Positions 7,227 through 11,844 of a stretch of 11,844 nucleotides of DNA are shown here, in pieces. The first letter of the stretch is position 1. Every line of letters begins with the position of its first letter. Under the pieces are notes generated by a model, which saw nothing but the letters and a program-made list of their open reading frames with translations, made no database searches and had not been told where the DNA came from. The translations under genes were made by a program, and so were the position numbers. Where the stretch lies: contig JALQUJ010000089.1 in the NCBI GenBank assembly GCA_023263825.1, forward strand, positions 1-11,844, read 5' to 3'. The DNA comes from Porticoccus sp. GTDB taxonomy: Bacteria > Pseudomonadota > Gammaproteobacteria > Pseudomonadales > Porticoccaceae.

Positions 7227-8025
7227 TCAAACGAGACAAACGGCCCTTAACAAAATCTTTATCGGTTAAACCAACATTAAACTTGTACTCACCATAAACC
7301 AGGTCGGTACTTTTATTGGTCTGCACATTTTTCATAACAAGGCGGTGGGCACGCCAATATTTATCCGCATATTTTCGATAATCTTCAAATATTAGTTCTT
7401 TAAGAAGGCTTCCACGTCGGTCATAAAACTCGATTTTTCTGATCTGATAGTCGGTAGTATCGACCCAAGATATTTGCCTGGTATAACCTGAGTTTTCATA
7501 ACGGGGAAAGCGCTCAACCACATCACAGCTTAAGTCGCCACAAGGCTCTTCTCGTAAATATTTATAGCTAAATTTGTTGAGTTCACTGGCTGTAAAATCT
7601 TCGAAGGCAAATTCTGATCCAACAAAAGGGCCCGACTTGTTTCTGGAGGAGATTCTCTTGACTCTTTTCAATGCAGGCAAATAAAGCCATTGATCATCTG
7701 GATCGAGAATTTTCGCATGGGACAGCAATGCCGTACCTTCAATATCTCTCGGTGTAGAAAAAAGTACCAGGCTTTTATCACCCACTGATTCATCTGACAT
7801 TTCAAGGGTTGTAAATTGCATGGTTCGGGATGATTCCTGCCCTGCTGCATTGCGAAGAACCATGGTCATTTCTGCTTTACTGTCGCCAAAACCACGATCT
7901 GATCGATCTGAACGAGCAGCTACAGCAAAGCCTTTTTCTTCAGGAGTTTCTGACCATACTGGCGAAGAGTTCAAAAAAGCCGCCATAGAAAGTAACGTGG
8001 CACCCAATATTTTTAAATGTTTCAT
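7222..8025 (-). CDS. periplasmic LolA-like outer-membrane lipoprotein-sorting family protein
   Basis: The 267-residue product has a signal peptide (residues 1-25, cleavage near VWS-ETPEE). It then has a LolA-like fold of the PF17131 kind: VLFSTPRDIEGTALLSH at 87-103, and the family signature DQWLYLPALKRVKRISSRNK at 111-130 followed by SGPFVGSEFAFEDF (131-144). Cysteines at 162 and 167 could form a disulphide in the periplasm. Such proteins have a concave hydrophobic face and are commonly encoded beside RND/MMPL transporters, where they are thought to carry lipids or other hydrophobic molecules across the periplasm; the cargo is not known here. The start at 8025 is chosen over one ten codons upstream because AAGG (8034-8037) lies eight bases before it and the signal peptide begins there. 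It lies between the transporter and beta-barrel genes on the same strand. Confidence 0.88.
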   Translation of the reverse strand: MKHLKILGATLLSMAAFLNSSPVWSETPEEKGFAVAARSDRSDRGFGDSKAEMTMVLRNAAGQESSRTMQFTTLEMSDESVGDKSLVLFSTPRDIEGTALLSHAKILDPDDQWLYLPALKRVKRISSRNKSGPFVGSEFAFEDFTASELNKFSYKYLREEPCGDLSCDVVERFPRYENSGYTRQISWVDTTDYQIRKIEFYDRRGSLLKELIFEDYRKYADKYWRAHRLVMKNVQTNKSTDLVYGEYKFNVGLTDKDFVKGRLSRLR

Positions 8026-8037
8026 TTTGTTTACCTT

Positions 8038-8100
8038 CACATTATTTACTATCACACATGTTCCCTATCATTTTTTATAGCAATCCAAAATGTCCTATAA
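8038..8100 (-). repeat. degenerate tandem repeat, 16-17 bases, overlapping the RND transporter stop codon
   Basis: On the coding strand, TGATAGTAAATAATGTG (8038-8054) and TGATAGGGAACATGTG (8055-8070) are directly adjacent and share TGATAG at the start and ATGTG at the end. A third, looser copy, TTATAGGACATTTT (8087-8100), contains the TAG stop of the transporter gene. The array covers most of the 69-base spacer before the LolA-like gene. Confidence 0.5.
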
Positions 8101-10452
8101 CGATTCTGGTGCAGGTTGAATACCCACTTCTGACTTCTCACTTTTTTTGCCCATAACTAATAACAAGGCAGGTAAGAAAAGGAAATCGAGTACCAATGCA
8201 AAGAAAATAGACAGTATGGTCATCAATCCCATGTCAACATTCATTTTGAATGCTGATGTTGTTAGAACCATAAAGCCAACCATTAAAATAACGGTATTCA
8301 CCACAATGGCCATGCCAACGTTTCGATAGGCGTAACGTATGGAATCTTCGATGGAGAAGTCTTTTTCATTCCGTGCCCTCACATATTTGGACAAGAAGTG
8401 AACGGTATCATCCACAATAATACCCAATGAAACTGAAGCCACCGTTGCTACAGAAAAACCAACCTCACCAATTAAAACTGCCCAGGCACCAAAGGTCATC
8501 AATAAAGGTAAGCCGTTGGGAATCATGCTTAACAAGCCTAAACGGATACTACGTAGGGCAAATATCATAATCAAAGCAATAGCAAAAATTGCCGCAATAG
8601 TGCCTGTAATCATATTGTCGACATTACGGTCTGTAATGTAGGTAAACATAACTTGAGCACTGGTTGGTTGGGCCTGCATATATTTGGGCCAATTCTCTGC
8701 CATCCAGTCTTTTGCATCTGCTAAAAACTGTTTAGTTTCACTGGTTGTTGCTTTATGCAACATAGCTGTAACGCGTGTAGCTGATTTATCCACGTTGATT
8801 CGATCATTCAGATCCAAACCGTAAGGTAAAGACAATTCATATAGCAGCAGATACTGAGCGGACAACTCACGATTATCGGGGATACGATAAAAGCTTTGAT
8901 CATCACCATGCATATTCTTATTCAGGCGCTTCATGATGTCTGAAATAGAATAGACATGCTTCACCTCAGGTACAGTCCTCAAGTATTTGACGAAGCTTTC
9001 GAGGTTAGCCAGATATTTTGGCTCACTCACACCACCTGGATTTAATGCGGGAACAGAAAACTCAATGGGGTATAAACCAAAGTGTTTTAATGCCTGATCA
9101 GAATCAGTCCGGAATTCAACCCGCTCATCAAAGTACTCAACCCACTGATCGTTAAAGGTCATGGTGGGAATAAATAACATCACGATAACAACAACGATGC
9201 CAATACCTATTAGTAATTTTCGGTAATTTTTGATCACAAAATCAGCAAGTTGAGTCATTGCCCTTTGAGACCACTCTTTTTCGTGTGCCTCTTTTACTTT
9301 CATTGGCAGCATACTCATCAGTGCAGGTAGTAATGTCAGAGAGAACAGCCATGCTGCCCCAATTCCCACAGCTGTGATATTTCCCAGGTGCCAAAAAGGT
9401 GGTGAATCAGAAAAGTTTAGTGCCAGAAAGCCCACTATTGTTGTCACTGATGTAATAGTTACAGGCATAAAATTTAAACGAACTGCCTCAGGGATAGCAT
9501 CAATTTTTGCCATACCCTCGCGTATCAAACCTCTGAGTGAGATCAAAATATGAATGGAATCTGCGACCGCCAACGTAAGAATGACCGTTGTTGCGCTCAT
9601 TGATATTGGCGTTAGCTTGATACCAGAAAAACCGGCTATTCCCATGCCAACAACGGATGAAAATACAATCACAAAGAGAATAGAAATGGTGCCAGCTAAG
9701 GAACGTATGATCAGCCAAGACATCACCAAAATGACTAAGAACATAAGGGGCGTGAGAGTGCCCGCATCCATCATGCCTACTTCTGAGAAGGTATTATTCA
9801 GCATCGACACACCCGTAAGGGAGATATTAATGCCATCAAATTCGGATGTAATACGATCACGCAAAGCCCTGGCGGCATTCACCGCATCTGGAACTTCTGT
9901 CAGGCTTTTTTCTGGGTACTGCAGTACAACATTAATAGCAGTGACCTCCCCTTTTGGGGTCACTAACTGATTCACCAACAAGGGCTCTGTAATCGATATA
10001 TTCTTTCGCGATAATAATTCTGCTGGGGTTAAGTCTTTTGCATCAATGACCAAATCTTCAACAATTAAGTCATCTTCAATGGCCTTGGTGTACTGAAAAT
10101 TACTAACGGAATCCACCCGAATGGCATGGGGGATTTTCCAGGCCTCAGCTGTAATGGCTTCAACTGCAGCCAAGGTATTGTTGGTAAAAGCTGTCTCTTC
10201 TTCAGGTTCTAATACAAATAGGATATTGTCATTTTTAGTGTAAGTAGCCTGTAAGTCCTCAAACGCTGCTAGCTCTGGATTTTCATCAGAAAAGAACGTT
10301 CTGTAGTTGTTGGCAAATTCCAACTTAGACATACCCGAGCCAATACCAAAGGTTATCAAGATAGCGGCTAGCAGAATTAGCCAACGGTACCGGATAACAC
10401 CCCTTGTCATTTTTAACGAAAACCGGTCTATTGCTTGAAAGTATTTATCCAT
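8095..10452 (-). CDS. RND superfamily (MMPL-type) inner-membrane transporter
   Basis: The 785-residue product has the two-fold RND layout with about twelve membrane segments. TM1 is near 22-40, followed by a periplasmic domain at 41-230. TM2-6 fall between about 231 and 385, TM7 is at 412-430, a second periplasmic domain spans 431-610, and TM8-12 fall between about 612 and 768. The charged residues expected in the central helices are present: D298 in LAVADSIHIL (TM4) and D681/D682 in GIIVDDTVHFL (TM10), the proton-relay positions of MMPL/HpnN/sterol-sensing-type proteins. The size and single-subunit design, without a membrane-fusion partner nearby, fit the MMPL branch that moves lipids or other hydrophobic compounds. 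The start at 10452 has GAGG seven bases upstream. It is the first gene of a module with the LolA-like and beta-barrel genes. The remnant of a TetR gene lies just upstream. Confidence 0.93.
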   Translation of the reverse strand: MDKYFQAIDRFSLKMTRGVIRYRWLILLAAILITFGIGSGMSKLEFANNYRTFFSDENPELAAFEDLQATYTKNDNILFVLEPEEETAFTNNTLAAVEAITAEAWKIPHAIRVDSVSNFQYTKAIEDDLIVEDLVIDAKDLTPAELLSRKNISITEPLLVNQLVTPKGEVTAINVVLQYPEKSLTEVPDAVNAARALRDRITSEFDGINISLTGVSMLNNTFSEVGMMDAGTLTPLMFLVILVMSWLIIRSLAGTISILFVIVFSSVVGMGIAGFSGIKLTPISMSATTVILTLAVADSIHILISLRGLIREGMAKIDAIPEAVRLNFMPVTITSVTTIVGFLALNFSDSPPFWHLGNITAVGIGAAWLFSLTLLPALMSMLPMKVKEAHEKEWSQRAMTQLADFVIKNYRKLLIGIGIVVVIVMLFIPTMTFNDQWVEYFDERVEFRTDSDQALKHFGLYPIEFSVPALNPGGVSEPKYLANLESFVKYLRTVPEVKHVYSISDIMKRLNKNMHGDDQSFYRIPDNRELSAQYLLLYELSLPYGLDLNDRINVDKSATRVTAMLHKATTSETKQFLADAKDWMAENWPKYMQAQPTSAQVMFTYITDRNVDNMITGTIAAIFAIALIMIFALRSIRLGLLSMIPNGLPLLMTFGAWAVLIGEVGFSVATVASVSLGIIVDDTVHFLSKYVRARNEKDFSIEDSIRYAYRNVGMAIVVNTVILMVGFMVLTTSAFKMNVDMGLMTILSIFFALVLDFLFLPALLLVMGKKSEKSEVGIQPAPESL

Positions 10453-10462
10453 GAGCCTGCCT

Positions 10463-10517
10463 CAAATTTGTTACCAAATGGTCATAAATGTGTCATAAAA
10501 ATGTAGCCAAATGCTAC
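10463..10517 (-). promoter_or_regulatory. candidate regulatory region of the RND module
   Basis: The 105 bases between the transporter start and the TetR remnant contain several short symmetric or repeated elements. These are the palindrome CAAATTTG (10463-10470), an 11-base tandem repeat GTCATAAATGT (10481-10491 and, with two extra bases, 10492-10504), and an inverted repeat GTAGC-CAAAT-GCTAC (10503-10517). CCAAATG occurs at 10474-10480 and 10507-10513. The symmetric sites could be operators for the TetR protein whose gene is now broken. I do not see a well-spaced -35/-10 pair. Confidence 0.3.
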
Positions 10518-10557
10518 TGATCATTTTTACACTTTTTACTAAAAGCGATCTTATAAA

Positions 10558-10797
10558 CTAAACCCAAGAACTTAATACATCATCTAAAACATGACGAATG
10601 CTTTCTGTATTCGAAAAACCCTTAACTGCTGCTGCAAGCTCCGCCAATGTCACCATTAACACCGCAGCTAATCTTACAGGTTCCTGCTGAATCGTAATCT
10701 CACCCGCTCGCTGTGCTTTATCAATCAAATCTGTAAGGAAACGTTGCTTCATCGCATAGCTTTTATCAATCGCCAAAAAATAAAAAAGGCCTACCAT
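10558..10797 (-). pseudogene. TetR-family regulator remnant (C-terminal ligand-binding part only)
   Basis: The frame encodes up to 79 residues. Those from about residue 16 on (MKQRFLTDLIDKAQRAGEI, then VRLAAVLMVTLAELAAAVKG and IRHVLDDVLSSWV) resemble the end of TetR-family proteins: a helix ending in an xAGEI turn, followed by two amphipathic helices. The N-terminal helix-turn-helix domain is absent. Where it should be encoded there is the tRNA-Arg terminator (10775-10810) and then tRNA-Arg itself, so the first codons of this frame lie inside the terminator. The gene is therefore a truncated remnant and cannot bind DNA on its own. It was probably the local repressor of the RND module, judging by position. 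The family call rests on a short segment, so a small unrelated protein cannot be fully excluded. Confidence 0.55.
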
Positions 10798-10810
10798 TTC
10801 TGGTAAACCT
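10775..10810 (-). terminator. Rho-independent terminator of tRNA-Arg
   Basis: On the minus strand AGGTTTACCA pairs with TGGTAGGCCT (10 pairs, two of them G-T) around a GAAA tetraloop, followed immediately by TTTTTTATTTTTT. It begins ten bases after the tRNA 3' end and is a textbook intrinsic terminator. Confidence 0.92.
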
Positions 10811-10820
10811 TTAGTTTTAA

Positions 10821-10897
10821 TGGCGCACTCGGAAGGATTCGAACCTTCGACCGCTCGGTTCGTAGCCGAGTACTCTATCCAGCTGAGCTACGAGTGC
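10821..10897 (-). tRNA. tRNA-Arg (anticodon ACG)
   Basis: The 77-base minus-strand gene folds as a complete cloverleaf. The acceptor stem is GCACTCG/CGAGTGC with discriminator G and an encoded CCA. The D-arm contains AGCTCAGCTGGATAGAG. The anticodon stem CTCGG/CCGAG closes the loop CTACGAA, giving anticodon ACG (read as ICG after deamination, decoding CGU, CGC and CGA). The T-arm is GAAGGTTCGAATCCTTC. No intron or mismatch is seen. It has its own promoter upstream and terminator downstream. Confidence 0.98.
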
Positions 10898-10936
10898 TTA
10901 TTACTGCTTAACAAACTATCTGCTTACTTAAGCAAG

Positions 10937-10972
10937 GGCGCGTAATATAAGAAACAGAGCCTTTGTAGTCAA
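10937..10972 (-). promoter_or_regulatory. sigma70 promoter of tRNA-Arg with GC-rich discriminator
   Basis: On the minus strand TTGACT (10967-10972) and TATATT (10944-10949) are separated by exactly 17 bases. They are followed by ACGCGCCC, a GC-rich discriminator of the kind linked to stringent (ppGpp) control of stable RNA promoters. Transcription would begin near 10937, giving a leader of about 40 bases before the mature tRNA. The leader contains a small hairpin (TGCTTA-CT-TAAGCA, 10921-10934). Confidence 0.8.
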
Positions 10973-11049
10973 GCTGAAATATAAGAATCTATATATATAG
11001 GTTTATTAAGGGCTTTGATAGTGATAAAACAGCATCTTCTATTACCAAA

Positions 11050-11072
11050 TAAGCCATATTTTATGTGGCTTA
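11050..11072. repeat. perfect hairpin with 10-base stem upstream of the gap remnant
   Basis: TAAGCCATAT pairs with ATGTGGCTTA (one G-T pair) across a three-base TTT loop. It lies about 75 bases before the gap start and between divergent units (tRNA-Arg on the minus strand, gap on the plus strand). No T run follows on either strand, so it is more likely an operator or leader structure than a terminator. The rest of 10973-11145 holds only a short palindrome, CTATATATATAG (10989-11000), and no gene. Confidence 0.5.
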
Positions 11073-11145
11073 GTCTATATTTCATAAAAACCAAGTCTGC
11101 TCTATTTTGTCAAATTAAAGATAAAGACATACCAGAGAAAAGATC

Positions 11146-11650
11146 ATGATTCGAATCGCTATCAATGGATATGGCCGTATTGGGCGCAATATACTTAAAG
11201 CATTTTACGAGCGCCCAGAGCTAAGCAAAGAAATGGAGATTGTTGCCATCAATGATAGGTGATGTCTCAATCAATGCCCACTTAACACAATTTGATAGTG
11301 TTCACGGCCAGTTTCTCCACAAAGTGGAGCATAGTGAGGATGACTTGATTATAAATGGTGATCACATAAAAGTGTTCTCTGAATCTAACCCTCTACAACT
11401 TCCCTGGAAGGAGCTTGATATTGATGTAGTTTGTGAGTGCACAGGTATTTTCACGTAAAAGAAAAAAGCCTTTGCTCATATTGAAGCAGGATCAAGAAAA
11501 GTACTGGTCTCTGCACCGGGAACTGATATGGATGCAACCATTGTCTACGGTATTAACGATAATATTCTTAAACCTCAGCACCAGATTATCTCTAATGCGT
11601 CTTGCACCACCAACTGTCTAGCACCTCTTGTACAACCTATTTATCAGTAA
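11146..11650 (+). pseudogene. gap: glyceraldehyde-3-phosphate dehydrogenase pseudogene (frameshift, nonsense, 3' truncation)
   Basis: The start MIRIAINGYGRIGRNILKAFYE and IVAIND are the NAD-binding N-terminus of a proteobacterial GAPDH. The frame then breaks at about 11256: after AATGAT the sequence continues in another frame as GDVSINAHLTQFDSVHGQF, best explained by loss of two bases from a Leu codon. That frame runs to TGIFT and meets TAA at 11456-11458, where relatives usually have a Glu codon (GAA to TAA would be one change). The same frame resumes with AFAHIEAGSRKVLVSAPG, DATIVYGIND and the catalytic Cys motif SNASCTTNC. It ends after LAPLVQPIYQ at the TAA at 11648-11650, so the rest of the catalytic domain, about half the usual protein of roughly 335 residues, is missing. 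It cannot give a working enzyme. LPWKELDIDVVCECTG favours gap over epd. Confidence 0.93.
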
Positions 11651-11844
11651 TTTCTGTGTACACCCGACTCACAAAAATCATCCTTGAAATTTTTATAACA
11701 CCAATAAAATAAACCTATATAGAAGATTGCCCCTTCAAAAAAAGTTGTCCAAAAAGTCGTGTTAAAAAGTGTTAAAAAACACCGTTTCCGCACGGTCTAA
11801 AAGCAAAAACGCTGTTTCATAAAAACGCCATTTGTTTTTCTCAT
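11651..11844. other. AT-rich tail after the gap remnant, no gene recognised
   Basis: No coding sequence or GAPDH similarity is seen after 11650. The stretch contains a tandem duplication of GTGTTAAAAA (11759-11768 and 11769-11778) and three related 13-mers: AAAAACACCGTTT at 11775, AAAAACGCTGTTT at 11805 and AAAAACGCCATTT at 11821. A gene could begin or end beyond the window edge. Confidence 0.5.
11774..11796 (-). terminator. candidate minus-strand intrinsic terminator
   Basis: On the minus strand ACCGT and ACGGT pair around a GCGGAA loop, followed by G and a run of six T. The stem is only five pairs, so this is a weak call. If real, it would end a minus-strand gene lying mostly to the right of the window. 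Confidence 0.35.

Noticed and set aside
8026..8055. Upstream ATG for the LolA-like protein at 8055
   Set aside because: It would put ten polar residues before the signal peptide, and the Shine-Dalgarno AAGG fits the ATG at 8025.
9554..9970. Long plus-strand open frame opposite the RND transporter
   Set aside because: It is the reverse complement of strongly conserved transporter coding sequence and shows no recognisable protein or ribosome-binding site.
10821..10897. tRNA-Arg as the attachment site of an integrated element within the window
   Set aside because: I found no second copy of the tRNA 3' end, and no integrase gene is present, so an element cannot be bounded here.
11797..11844. 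Minus-strand coding frames entering from the right edge
   Set aside because: Short open frames exist, including one that starts at the edge, but none is long enough or recognisable, and they run into the candidate terminator.

Overview
The window looks like a gammaproteobacterial chromosome of moderate G+C. The adjacent cmoA-cmoB pair, a FldB-type flavodoxin, a PreP-like M16 peptidase and a proteobacterial-type gap remnant all point that way. I cannot name a genus. Two decayed genes near the right end (a headless TetR remnant and a gap gene with three separate lesions) suggest ongoing gene loss, as in host-restricted or recently bottlenecked bacteria; that ecological reading is inference.

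Layout. On the plus strand, 1-1740 is the C-terminal part of an M16C metalloprotease whose start lies before the window. It is followed 28 bases later by cmoA (1769-2539) and then cmoB (2583-3584), the two enzymes that make the 5-oxyacetyl-uridine wobble modification of tRNA. An AT-rich 368-base gap leads into an AT-rich Fic-domain gene (3953-5101), which looks like an acquired single-gene insert. On the minus strand, a flavodoxin gene (5153-5716) converges on fic.

Further right, also on the minus strand, is a three-gene envelope module read in the order RND/MMPL transporter (8095-10452), periplasmic LolA-like protein (7222-8025), outer-membrane beta-barrel (5944-7155). Together these could carry a hydrophobic cargo from inner to outer membrane. 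Upstream of it sits a TetR C-terminal remnant (10558-10797) pressed against tRNA-Arg(ACG) (10821-10897). That tRNA has a clear sigma70 promoter and a clear intrinsic terminator. Rightmost, on the plus strand, is a broken gap gene (11146-11650) and about 190 bases of AT-rich tail.

The most unusual signal is not a gene. Several spacers are built from degenerate tandem repeats of 14-17 bases, each spacer with its own unrelated unit, and each array overlapping a stop or start codon: cmoA stop (2531-2570), flavodoxin start (5710-5768), LolA-like stop (7160-7226) and RND transporter stop (8038-8100). Unit length is shared but sequence is not. This suggests a common process, such as repeated slippage or duplication at gene borders, that makes or enlarges spacers.
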